Source of the DNA: JAIOQJ01 sp963718635
GTDB taxonomy: Bacteria; Planctomycetota; Planctomycetia; Gemmatales; Gemmataceae
Assembly: GCA_963718635.1 (NCBI GenBank)
Contig: OY970367.1
Span: forward strand, 1,984,001 to 2,048,000
DNA length: 64,000 nt
Reading direction: 5' to 3'
A program made the translations under genes and the position numbers. Below are positions 48,861-56,867 of the stretch, piece after piece. The notes under the pieces are model-generated. The model made no database searches. It was not told the origin of the DNA and saw only the letters and a program-made list of their open reading frames with translations. Position 1 is the stretch's first letter; every line of letters begins with the position of its first letter.

Positions 48861-49355
48861 GTTGTCGTAGGACAACCGTCTCGGTTTGTCCGAGAGAGGC
48901 GGATTGAAACAGGACAGATAGCAAACTCGCGGCATTAGCCAAAACGCCCTGAGCGACGCCATCCGGCGGGGAATTGCCAGTTTAGAGGATTTAATCCTCC
49001 AAATCGGGGAGATCTTCCGGGAATTGCGGCAACCGTTGATTAGGTCCGACTCGTGCCGGGCAGCCAACGCAATGATGCCGGTCCAAAGCTAACAATTTTC
49101 TTTCTTGCTGCTGGATGGCCTACAAATTATTTTGCTCGGATCGCGCATTTCCGATTTTGTCATCCCTAAGCTAGTATACCCGCTGTCTCCATCGAAGAAC
49201 CCGACAGCTTACGCCGTTCGGCTCGCCGGGGAAAGCAAACGTCAGGGCCACGACCCGTTAGGGAGTAGGGTGTCTCCCCTTCCTGACAGTTGCGGCTTTG
49301 TTTGGACGAAGCAGCCGTTCCCTGGCGGTCGCGGCACTGACGGGAAGTTAAAAGA

Positions 49356-49410
49356 CGCTTCTGGAAATATTTCCAGAAGCGTAAACCCGAGGAAATCGTG
49401 GGAAAACGCG
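49356..49410 (+). repeat. Palindromic repeat family R1, copy d
   Basis: Palindrome 49356-49381 with CGCTTCTGG/CCAGAAGCG around AAATATTT (T-A inner pair) and tail AAACCCGAGGAAATCGTGGG. Confidence 0.85.
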
Positions 49411-49541
49411 CGGTGGAAGTTCGGAATGCGGAATTCGGATTGAGGAATGAATGCAAACAACGACAAAAAATGTTAGCCGAAAATGAAACTTATTGTTCGT
49501 TCAAACGCTGAACGATCAATCGCGCGTCATTCTGACGGTCA

Positions 49542-49595
49542 ACCTTCAGGAAATATTTCCTGAAGGTCAAACCCGATAAAATCGTGGGAAAACGC
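49542..49595 (+). repeat. Palindromic repeat family R1, copy e
   Basis: Palindrome 49542-49567 with ACCTTCAGG/CCTGAAGGT around AAATATTT (A-T inner pair) and tail AAACCCGATAAAATCGTGGG. Preceded by CAATCGCGCGTCATTCTGAC. Confidence 0.85.
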
Positions 49596-49647
49596 GCGGT
49601 GGAAATGCGGAATGCGGAATTCGGAGTGAGGAATGAATGCAAACTAC

Positions 49648-49722
49648 GACAAAAAAATGTTGGCAAAAACATGAAGACGAAAACTGACTTTCTCTTATAT
49701 TTTTGCCAAACAATTTTTTGTC
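49648..49722. repeat. A/T-tract hairpin repeat (R2), copy b
   Basis: Left arm GACAAAAAAATGTTGGCAAA (from 49648) and right arm TTTTTGCCAAACAATTTTTT (to 49722) are largely complementary, loop about 30 nt. Confidence 0.8.
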
Positions 49723-49788
49723 AGATTCGCTGCGTCCGAGATTAGCCAAGCCGTTAACGATCAATCGGGCGTCATTCTGACGTGACCG

Positions 49789-49841
49789 CCTTCTGGAAAT
49801 ATTTCCAGAAGGTCAAACCCGAGAAAATCGCGGGAAAACGC
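49789..49841 (+). repeat. Palindromic repeat family R1, copy f
   Basis: Palindrome 49789-49812 with CCTTCTGG/CCAGAAGG (T-A inner pair) and tail AAACCCGAGAAAATCGCGGG. Confidence 0.85.
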
Positions 49842-49893
49842 TTGATGGAAATTCGGAATGCGGAATTCGGATTGAGGAATGACTGCAAACTAC

Positions 49894-49968
49894 GACAAAA
49901 AAATGTTGGCAAAAACATGAAAACCAAAGCTGGGTCTTCGGTTATATTTTTGCCAATATTTTTTTGTC
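49894..49968. repeat. A/T-tract hairpin repeat (R2), copy c
   Basis: Left arm GACAAAAAAATGTTGGCAAA (from 49894) and right arm TTTTTGCCAATATTTTTTTG (to 49968), with a loop holding a small GCTGGGTCTTCGG stretch. It ends 29 bp before the stop of the amine oxidase gene and could be its terminator on the minus strand. Confidence 0.8.
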
Positions 49969-49997
49969 ATAGGTTTTAACAGCGAAGACTCTAACCA

Positions 49998-51899
49998 CTA
50001 ACAGCAGTCCTTCTTTTGTTCCTTCTTCTCGGAAGGGGGTACATCCAGCGCCGGATTCATTTTGAAGAAGCCGCTTGGTTTTAGGGTGAAGCCAATATGA
50101 GCGGTGGGCATGACCGGGTAATCTTCGGGGCGGGGGATATGGGTATGGCCGAAGGTGTACCAAAAGACGACGTCGGTGGCGTCGATCTGGCGATCGTGCT
50201 CCGTCCATTTCATCAGGCCATCACCGCCGGTGCTTTGATTCGGGTAATCGCCCGCGCCGTATTTTTCTTCTTCCTTGAACGGCGTCACCCAGACGTGGTA
50301 ATTCACAAAGCCCGCGCGCTTGCGCCACCAGGCATTTGGCGAGCCAAAGGGTACCGCATTGTGACTCGGTAAAAACTGATAGCCGACCGGTTCGCCGACA
50401 TGGTTGAGCGATTTCGGGTTGATGATTTTCCAGCTACGGCCGGTTTCGGAATTCAAATTGGTGCGCGCCTGCTTCTCTTTCTTCAACAGAACTGACTTGG
50501 CCTGGAAGGCATTCTCAAAGGGGTTGTTCGGCCCGGGCTCGTCGGCTATCACATCGATCTGTTGGACACTGTTAGCGGTGCCATCGATGTCAAAGTCGAG
50601 CCTCATGTTGAAGAAGTGTTGATGATTGGGCGCATAAAGCTGCGGAGCGACCAAGGCCCCATGCTTAGGCTTTTCCTTTTTGGGAAAGGCCGCGAGGGAT
50701 AGGATGCCAGTCAGTTTGACATCGAACTCGATGGCGCCATCCTGGTAGAGATACCAGAAGAAGCCGTATTCGTAGTTTTCAACGGTTGAAAAGCTGGAGA
50801 TCACTAGCCTGCGCGAACGGCGGACTTCCGGGGCATCGGGCAGCCGGCGGTCGGTGTGTTTCCAGAGAACGCCATCGTCTTCTTCGTGCACGCAAATGGC
50901 ATTGGGGATGGTGATCGGGTTGCCTTTGCTGTCGCACAGGGTGGCGTCGAAATAGTGAATATGGCCAAGACAATCACAGCCGAGTGTGAGACTGTTGGCA
51001 CACATGCCCATGCCGTACTCGCCGACGTCGAACGCGTTCTTGCGCCGTTGGGTAGGCCCCGGGTCGCCATAGGGAACGACCATTTCGGTAAGCGAAGCGC
51101 GAAAGAGAATCGAGCGTTCTTTGCCAGCATCGTTATAGCGCACGTGATGCAGCGTCAGGCCTTCGCGGGCGTTGAAGCCGATCAGGAAGCTCCACTTCTG
51201 CCATTTGACCTCATGGCCTTCAACCTCGAAACTCGGCCCTTGCGGCTGACTGATGTCCAAAGGCTTAATGTCGTCGCGGAGTTTTTTCATCCGGCTAGCG
51301 GCATAGTTGCCATCGATCTTCGGAATATCCCATTGGCCGTGTTCTTCGATGCGAATGACCTTCATGGTGTTCAAATCGACGACAGGGCGAATTCCTTCGA
51401 TTGGCCGGGCGTAGCCGTTATCGGTGGGATCCGTGCGCAGAAAGCAGAGAGGCCTGGCCAGGCGTTTGCCTTTGTCGGCTTCTTCGCCGTAGTAGCCTGC
51501 GCTCCAGATATCGACCATCACCAGATGCGGGTCGGTGATATGGTGATGTTTCTCAATGGCGGCGATAAAAGCAGGATCGTTGAGGACGGCTTGTTCGCAT
51601 TCCTTTTGTTCGTCCATCGTCATCGTCGGCTGCACGTTCGGGACGTGCTTCCAAGAGAGCATCGATTTCTTGGTGATGGATACCGTCGCCTCGTGGCATT
51701 GATTGGTCGCATTGTCGAAGAGCACGGCAAAGGCGGTGCGTGGCAGCCCTTCCATCCCCGCATGGACGACTTCTTTCGAAGGCTCCTGCAGGCTGACCGA
51801 GACGAAGCGAGTTGTGGCCGTGGCCTTTCCCTGCGCTTTCAGCAAGGCGACGACGGTCTGCACTTCCGTGGCGGTCAATGGCTCGAGCGGATGGCTCAT
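49998..51899 (-). CDS. Copper amine oxidase
   Basis: A 633-residue protein matching the copper/topaquinone amine oxidase family, which oxidises primary amines to aldehydes with H2O2 and NH3. DVGEYGMGMCANSLTLGCDC includes the catalytic-base Asp region; TVENYEYGFFWYLYQDG contains the N-Y-(D/E)-Y motif whose first Tyr becomes topaquinone; NHQHFFNMRLDFDIDG holds two copper-ligand His and HTHIPRPEDYPVMP the third. No signal sequence, and the C-terminus is KKEQKKDCC. The next minus-strand gene, a membrane protein, starts 27 bp upstream. Confidence 0.93.
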   Translation of the reverse strand: MSHPLEPLTATEVQTVVALLKAQGKATATTRFVSVSLQEPSKEVVHAGMEGLPRTAFAVLFDNATNQCHEATVSITKKSMLSWKHVPNVQPTMTMDEQKECEQAVLNDPAFIAAIEKHHHITDPHLVMVDIWSAGYYGEEADKGKRLARPLCFLRTDPTDNGYARPIEGIRPVVDLNTMKVIRIEEHGQWDIPKIDGNYAASRMKKLRDDIKPLDISQPQGPSFEVEGHEVKWQKWSFLIGFNAREGLTLHHVRYNDAGKERSILFRASLTEMVVPYGDPGPTQRRKNAFDVGEYGMGMCANSLTLGCDCLGHIHYFDATLCDSKGNPITIPNAICVHEEDDGVLWKHTDRRLPDAPEVRRSRRLVISSFSTVENYEYGFFWYLYQDGAIEFDVKLTGILSLAAFPKKEKPKHGALVAPQLYAPNHQHFFNMRLDFDIDGTANSVQQIDVIADEPGPNNPFENAFQAKSVLLKKEKQARTNLNSETGRSWKIINPKSLNHVGEPVGYQFLPSHNAVPFGSPNAWWRKRAGFVNYHVWVTPFKEEEKYGAGDYPNQSTGGDGLMKWTEHDRQIDATDVVFWYTFGHTHIPRPEDYPVMPTAHIGFTLKPSGFFKMNPALDVPPSEKKEQKKDCC

Positions 51900-51926
51900 G
51901 GCGGGTCCTTGCAGGGCATGAAAATT

Positions 51927-52730
51927 TCAATTTCGGCGATTTTTTTGGAAGTCGGCGGGCACGCTTTCATCCAGGATGAGCGTTGAGTTTATTTCAACAA
52001 TCTCTTGCGGCAATGCCTGGCTTTTCAGTCGGAGGGCGAGATTGGCGAAGGCGCTGCCGGCCGCGATCGTCAGAACGATGCCCGGCAGATGGCTCGGCAG
52101 CAACGGCCAGCCAAAGAGCATCGGGGCCGTCATGCATAGAAGCGCGGAGAAGGCTAAAGCGATGGCGAGTAGGGTCGGGGCCGAAGCGCCCCCCACCCTG
52201 CCCTCCCCCCGCAAAGCCGGGGGGAGGATGGCTGTCGGGTTTTCTTCCGCTGGAGTAACCAAACGCAAAATGTCAGCTTCTTCCTGCTGTTTCGCTCGTT
52301 GCAAATTCGTGGCCGGGTAGGCATTGAGATTGTTGAAACAGTAGTACAGGTGAAACAGCAACAGGACTCCAGCGATGGCGACTGATAGAGAGCAACCGAT
52401 GAGGGGCGGCATAATGCCGAGCCCAAGGGCGAACAGATTTACGAGCATGACCAAGACGGCGATGAAGGCCGCCGTCCCGTGATAGACCGCCTTTTTCGTG
52501 GCGATCATGTCCGGCTGCACCCAGCCGCAGTGAGGGCAAGGAAATACTGCAGCCGTATCGCGGCAGTGGCCGGCATAGCTGGCTTCGATGGTTTCAACCG
52601 TGTCCGTGTAGTCCGTATCGCGGCGCATCACTTTGAAACGTCGCAGATACTGAAAAGGCGAAGCGCACGAAAGACAACGCTGGCCCGTCCAGATGCGAAC
52701 GAACAGCGTGCAATCGGCAGGCAACGGCAT
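51927..52730 (-). CDS. Zinc-ribbon membrane protein
   Basis: A 267-residue protein. The N-terminal part has CLSC (residue about 20) and CPHCGW (near 65), perhaps a split zinc ribbon; hydrophobic segments follow (FIAVLVMLVNLFALGLGIM, LIGCSLSVAIAGVLLLFH, LLAIALAFSALLCMTAPML, LPGIVLTIAAGSAFANLAL). Near residue 170 the sequence ILPPALRGEGRVGGASAP is encoded by the GGGGGAGG palindrome at 52201-52227, suggesting that a dispersed repeat became part of the protein. It may be co-transcribed with the amine oxidase. Function unknown. Confidence 0.6.
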   Translation of the reverse strand: MPLPADCTLFVRIWTGQRCLSCASPFQYLRRFKVMRRDTDYTDTVETIEASYAGHCRDTAAVFPCPHCGWVQPDMIATKKAVYHGTAAFIAVLVMLVNLFALGLGIMPPLIGCSLSVAIAGVLLLFHLYYCFNNLNAYPATNLQRAKQQEEADILRLVTPAEENPTAILPPALRGEGRVGGASAPTLLAIALAFSALLCMTAPMLFGWPLLPSHLPGIVLTIAAGSAFANLALRLKSQALPQEIVEINSTLILDESVPADFQKNRRN

Positions 52731-52770
52731 TGGCGCAAACTCGCTTGAGGGATTGTATGCTCAACTTATC

Positions 52771-53175
52771 TTATTGAGGTCGATAGGTCGCAAACGAATT
52801 CTCCGTTTCCCAGAGGGCCACTTCCACAACCGGAAGCCCCTGAGACTTGGCATGTTCGAAGATCATTCGGGCGATGTTCTCAGCGGTCGGGTTTACGTCA
52901 ATAATCACGATCGGCTCCTTTTGCCGTAACAGCTCCGGCAGCAGCGGATCGTTCCGATGCAGGATCATCTTGTGGTCGAGCGTTTCGTCGATCCAGGTCT
53001 GCACCACTTTCTTGATCCGGCTGAAATCGACGACCATGCCGAGCGCGTCAAGTTCGTTCGCCTCCAGCACGATAATCGCTTTGCCGTTGTGCCCGTGAAG
53101 GTGACGGCACTTGCCCTCGTAGTTCAGCAAGCGATGGCCATAGCAGAAATGGATTTCACGCGTGACGCGGAACAT
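52771..53175 (-). CDS. queD: 6-carboxytetrahydropterin synthase
   Basis: About 134 residues. EIHFCYGHRLLNYEGKC and RHLHGHNGKAIIVLEANELD hold the zinc-binding His residues and the catalytic Cys of the QueD family; WIDETLDHKMILHRNDPLL and PTAENIARMIFEHAK complete the fold. It converts dihydroneopterin triphosphate to 6-carboxy-tetrahydropterin, step two of 7-deazaguanine synthesis. The longer frame to 53271 adds 32 residues without homology. It lies 32 bp after queC, so the two form an operon. Confidence 0.92.
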   Translation of the reverse strand: MFRVTREIHFCYGHRLLNYEGKCRHLHGHNGKAIIVLEANELDALGMVVDFSRIKKVVQTWIDETLDHKMILHRNDPLLPELLRQKEPIVIIDVNPTAENIARMIFEHAKSQGLPVVEVALWETENSFATYRPQ

Positions 53176-53207
53176 GGTTTTCCTTGACGACAAGCATGGG
53201 CTCAGTT

Positions 53208-53907
53208 TCAAGCATAACGGGTGGGGTCGGCCACTGCTGCCGCGGTGAACGATTGCCGGCGTTCCGCGCATTTGTTGCAGTGGCCGCAGTGGTTTCCTTC
53301 AGATGGTTGAATGCACGAGAAAGTATGCTCGAGCGGCAGGCCCTGTCCCCGATGGAGAACCTGTGTTTTAGTCAGCTTGGCGTAAGGGCGCAACACGCGG
53401 ATGCTCCCGGTCAGCGCCATGCTGACCGCGCCGCAAAACGCCCCGAAGAATTCGGGCCTCGAATCGGCAAACGGATTGCCCGCCAACGGCGCCATCGCCA
53501 ACTCGGCGACGCGGTGCATGTGGCACCAAATAAGCGGCTTGGCCAGCAGCAGCACGTTGCGGCCGGGCAGGTAGACGGCGTCGTTTGGGCTGTTTTCGTC
53601 GGGGACATCGGTGCCGGTCATGCTCCAGTGTGGGCCATAAACGTCGGCAATCGGCTGTTCCAACACGGTCAATGGTTGCAACGCCGGGCTTTGGACTGCC
53701 TGCAGAAAAACGGCGGAGATGGTCGAGCTCATCCTTCTCCCAAGTCGCGCCCATGTAAACGTAGAGAGGATGGACAGCCGGGTAAAGCGCGGCCGCCTCC
53801 GCTAATAGGATGGCGCTATCGATGCCGCCGCTGCAAAGCACGGCGATGGGATGCTGCGGTTTCGCTTCGTGCCAGAGCGCCGCGGGTGCAGGATTGGCCA
53901 TGTTCAT
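53208..53907 (-). CDS. queC: 7-cyano-7-deazaguanine synthase (frame change near 53708)
   Basis: About 230 residues. IAVLCSGGIDSAILLAEA is the PP-loop of the family, followed by GATWEKDELDHLRRF. At 53706-53710 a run of five A (T on the coding strand) shifts the frame; using four restores LQAVQSPALQPLTVLEQP, DVPDENSPNDAVYLPGRN and EFFGAFCGAVSMAL. The zinc-binding C-terminus reads GNHCGHCNKCAERRQSF. QueC makes preQ0 from carboxy-deazaguanine. queE is not adjacent; it may be elsewhere. Confidence 0.9.
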
Positions 53908-54082
53908 CCTTTGATTCTACGCCGATTACGCAGTATGGCGATTGTAAAATTTGCAGTTGCGAATCGCGCAAGTGCCGGGCCCCCTATCGTTCTTCAGATG
54001 CACCGAGGCGGCTACATCTGGAACGAGAACTGGCTGCCACGGCGACTTTCGCCAATGAAGGCCAGACGAACTTACTCACTAA

Positions 54083-54685
54083 ATGGATTTTCCGATGAAC
54101 CCCACCATGAACTCGCCGATGACGAACCTGCAATGCCAGCATGGGATCTCGGTCGCTCAGACCGGATGGACCTACGAGAACATGGGCTACACCGCTGCCG
54201 CGATGAACATGTACCAGCAGGCGGTGACCACTCTCTCGTCGGGAATCGCGACGCTCCCCGGCCAAGCCCCGGACGACGCCTTGTTTCATCTGGGCATCAG
54301 CCAGTTACGGCTCGGCTTCCTCTGCCAAACCCAAGGCAACGTCTCGGCCAGCCGTCAGTGGATTCAGTCGGCCTTGCCGCATCTGCAAGAAGCATGGCGA
54401 CGTTTTCCGGGCAATCCCTGGTATCAACAGGCGCTCGTTCAGGCATCTATCCTGCTCGGTATGCTCGGCAACGCACAAGAAGTTCGCGAGCAGTCGCCGA
54501 AGAGTGCGACCATCGAGAAGATCGGCGGCTGGATCGACAATGCCGTCAAAGTCTGGAACCGCCTGGACGCGAAACACCAGCGGCTTACCGCCACGGGTTG
54601 GACCCAACCGAGCAACGAATGGAGCGGCGCCGTCATGGCCGATGTTTTCCACGGCAAGCCCGCCTGGGCCGGGACTGCCGAGTGA
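54083..54685 (+). CDS. Helical-repeat (TPR-like) protein
   Basis: A 200-residue protein without a signal. After a short Asn/Pro-rich start, GWTYENMGYTAAAMNMYQQA, DALFHLGISQLRLGFLCQTQG and NPWYQQALVQASILLGMLGNAQE look like successive TPR-type helical pairs. The C-terminus (WNRLDAKHQRLTATGWTQ) is not helical. I recognise no family; the pattern suggests protein-protein interaction. A perfect 17-bp hairpin follows 8 bp after the stop. Confidence 0.55.
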   Translation: MDFPMNPTMNSPMTNLQCQHGISVAQTGWTYENMGYTAAAMNMYQQAVTTLSSGIATLPGQAPDDALFHLGISQLRLGFLCQTQGNVSASRQWIQSALPHLQEAWRRFPGNPWYQQALVQASILLGMLGNAQEVREQSPKSATIEKIGGWIDNAVKVWNRLDAKHQRLTATGWTQPSNEWSGAVMADVFHGKPAWAGTAE

Positions 54686-54693
54686 CCAAGATG

Positions 54694-54735
54694 GCGAACG
54701 AAGTAAGCGGTTCAACTGCCGCTTACTTCGTTCGC
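54694..54735. terminator. Perfect 17-bp stem-loop
   Basis: GCGAACGAAGTAAGCGG (54694-54710), loop TTCAACTG, CCGCTTACTTCGTTCGC (54719-54735). No T-run follows, so it may be a dispersed palindrome used as a transcript end rather than a classical terminator. Confidence 0.5.
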
Positions 54736-54774
54736 AGATCAATGATGCGCTGAAAGCTCATACAATTCACCCGC

Positions 54775-55966
54775 ATGAAAGCGATCGTCATTGTGGCCAA
54801 CGGGTGGAACGCCAGCTGGCTCGGCTGCTATGGCAACGAATGGCTGCAAACGCCTCACCTCGATCGCCTGGCGGGTGAAAGCGTTCTCTTCGATCAACAC
54901 TTCGCGATTAATCCAAGTCCGGCTGAATGGCGCCATTCGCTCATGAGCGGCCGCTTCGAACTGGGTTCGAAACCCGCTCGGCCGGAACACAATCTCATTC
55001 AGACTTTGCGGCAGGCATCAGTCTGGACTTCTTGCATTAGCGACTTCGACAATGCAGATGCCTATGCTTGGGATGAGCGAACCGTTGTGACGCGGGAAGC
55101 CGATTCGCCCCCCGGCGCTGCGATGACGGCCGCCATCACTCAACAACTGGACGCGTTGAAAGATCGCGACCACTGGCTTCTCTGGATCGAGACGGATCGG
55201 CTCGTGTCTCCGTGGTCGGTGTCGCTCGATTACTTCGATAAATACGTTGATGAAATCACGCCTGAGGTAGGCGAGCCGCGCGCACAGCCTTGGGATGAGC
55301 CTCCCATAGGGGCAAAGGTGTTGAGCGATCAGGAAACCGAACGGCTGCAAGGGACATTTGCGTCTGTGGCGTCAGAATGGGATGCCGACTTGGGTCGCTG
55401 GTTCCGCACGTTCCGCAAGCGCGGATTAGCGGAATCGGCCGTTTGGCTACTCAGTTCCGGTTACGGCCAAGCGTTCGGCGAACATGACTGGATTGGTCCG
55501 AACAGCGATAGTTTACATGAAGAATTCGCCCATGTTCCGCTCATTGTTCGTCTGCCTAATGGCGAACAGGGAGATCGCCGGGTCAGGTTGCCGAGCACCT
55601 CGATTGATGTTTTGCCGACGTTATTGGAATGCTTCGGCCTGCCACAATCCCCTGGCGTTCACGGTCTATCGCTGCTGCCGTTCTGCCACGGCTCTCAAAA
55701 CCTATTGCGTTCGTGCTTCGCACAAAAGTCATCGACCGCCTGGGCGCTGCGCGCCGGAATGGGCTTTTCTTCGCCAAGCGGATGAAAAGCATCTTCTCTT
55801 TCGCAAGCCTGAAGATCGTTGGGAAGTGAACGATGCCCGCAAGCAGCATCTGGAATGGGCCGAGCACCTGGATAAGGTTCTAAGTCAATTTGTAAGCGCT
55901 ACGCTTCAAGAACCCTTCGTTCCGCCTATGCTGGAAGCAGGCGATAACGGAAGCTTACAAGCCTGA
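54775..55966 (+). CDS. Sulfatase-like protein (frame change near 55752)
   Basis: About 396 residues. MKAIVIVANGWNASWLGCYG then TPHLDRLAGESVLFDQHFA and SPAEWRHSLMSGRF resemble the start of a sulfatase/alkaline phosphatase-like enzyme, but the Cys/Ser-x-Pro-x-Arg site that is converted to formylglycine is not visible where expected. LLSSGYGQAFGEHDWIG and LPSTSIDVLPTLLECFGLP are conserved sulfatase blocks. Near 55752 a CG loss changes the frame; restoring it gives APEWAFLRQADEKHLLFRKP and the C-terminus to 55966. Activity is uncertain. Confidence 0.65.
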
Positions 55967-56015
55967 AGCAACAGCGAAGAGTTTGCTGTTTCTTCGCTTG
56001 CGCTTCAGGCTTGTG
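55958..56015. repeat. GCCTGAAGC hairpin repeat (R5), copy c
   Basis: ACAAGCCTGAAGCAACAGCG... (from 55958) and the near complement ending at 56015 (..GCTTGCGCTTCAGGCTTGT). The same family as 6221 and 41461; it starts within the last codons of the sulfatase-like gene. Confidence 0.75.
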
Positions 56016-56030
56016 CAGATGTCGAGGTGA

Positions 56031-56380
56031 TCAAGGCGACGGCGCTGCCGGCACAGGCGGCAAGGGCATGGCCGGGTAGCTTGCCGGCGGTGCATAAGCC
56101 GGGGTAGGGAAATAAGGTTGCACGGGGTAATTGCCCATCATTGGCGGTGGATAGAAGTGCCGTACATGGGCGCTGGCGTCAGGAAATGGCCATCGTAAGG
56201 CCAATAGAGATACCAGGGCGCCGCCTGGAAAACCGGCAATGTCCGTCCGCGAGTGGTGGACGGCGCCGACAGGTGGTTGCTGAAAGGCCCATTCACATAG
56301 GGCTTCGCCAGGCCATCGGCATGTGCGTCGGAGATCGCCAGTGCGAGCACCGCCGCGGCCGAGAGGATCCATTTTGACAT
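56031..56380 (-). CDS. Small secreted Pro/Tyr-rich protein (frame change near 56159)
   Basis: MSKWILSAAAVLALAISDAH is a signal sequence. FQAAPWYLYWPYDGHFLTPA precedes a frame change near 56159; restoring one base joins HFYPPPMMGNYPVQPYFPTP and a Pro-rich tail PAMPLPPVPAAPSP. About 115 residues in all. This is a type of small, low-complexity planctomycete secreted protein; no domain is recognised. The next minus-strand gene upstream (56868) is another Pro/Tyr-rich secreted protein. Confidence 0.55.
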
Positions 56381-56683
56381 CGCGGGTCTCTCTGTTCCGT
56401 TCCGTGGAAACACGGCGCGGCTCGCGGCGAGCGCGCTCGAGATTCACACACGCCAAGCATTCCCGCCCGAATTGGATCAAGCAATAAAATCGGGCGGAAA
56501 TAGAGCGTTTGGACTTACCTGGCGAGCGCGAAATCGTCTGATAGAGAGAAACTCGTTGCTTCGGCCTTAGCGGTGCAGGGCACACAATCGGCGCAGGCTC
56601 TTCGCGTAAAAAAAATTTGCCATGTGAGCCATCGTGAACGAGTCAGGTTTTGATAAGGCGCTCGACCAAGCCGGAAATTTTTG

Positions 56684-56802
56684 GCCACGGATGGAACACA
56701 GAACAAACACGGATAAAATCGAAGAAGTTGATCAGGACGGTTCCATCGAGCACGCCATCGATGTTCGATTTATCCGTGTTTCGTCCGTGTTTAATCCGTG
56801 GC
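56684..56802. repeat. CCACGGAT inverted repeat
   Basis: Arms GCCACGGAT (56684-56692) and ATCCGTGGC (56794-56802), with inner arms ACACGGATAAA (56707-56717) and TTTATCCGTGT (56769-56779). It resembles the ATCCGTG-rich repeats spread over many bacterial genomes. Confidence 0.65.
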
Positions 56803-56867
56803 TGTGGGTTTTTGATTTAACATTGGGCGCCTCGTGCCTAAAAATATTCGTTGGTCTGGCCAATGCT

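Larger units (their letters stand above)
48861..49997. other. Long repeat-filled intergenic region
   Basis: No supportable gene. From about 49240 it consists of three composite units: R1 palindrome (49356, 49542, 49789), R1 tail, a GCGGAATTCGG stretch, then an A/T-tract hairpin (truncated near 49454; complete at 49648 and 49894). The first 380 bp (48861-49240) show nothing I can identify. Confidence 0.75.

Noticed and set aside
54961..54985. tRNA-like GGTTCGAAACCC motif
   Set aside because: It lies inside the sulfatase-like coding frame and no acceptor or anticodon stem can be folded around it. A similar motif at 33255 is also coding.
55484..55748. Independent gene starting inside the sulfatase-like gene
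   Set aside because: Only the part after about 55752 matches sulfatase-like continuation; the earlier part is an out-of-frame reading of the same gene.
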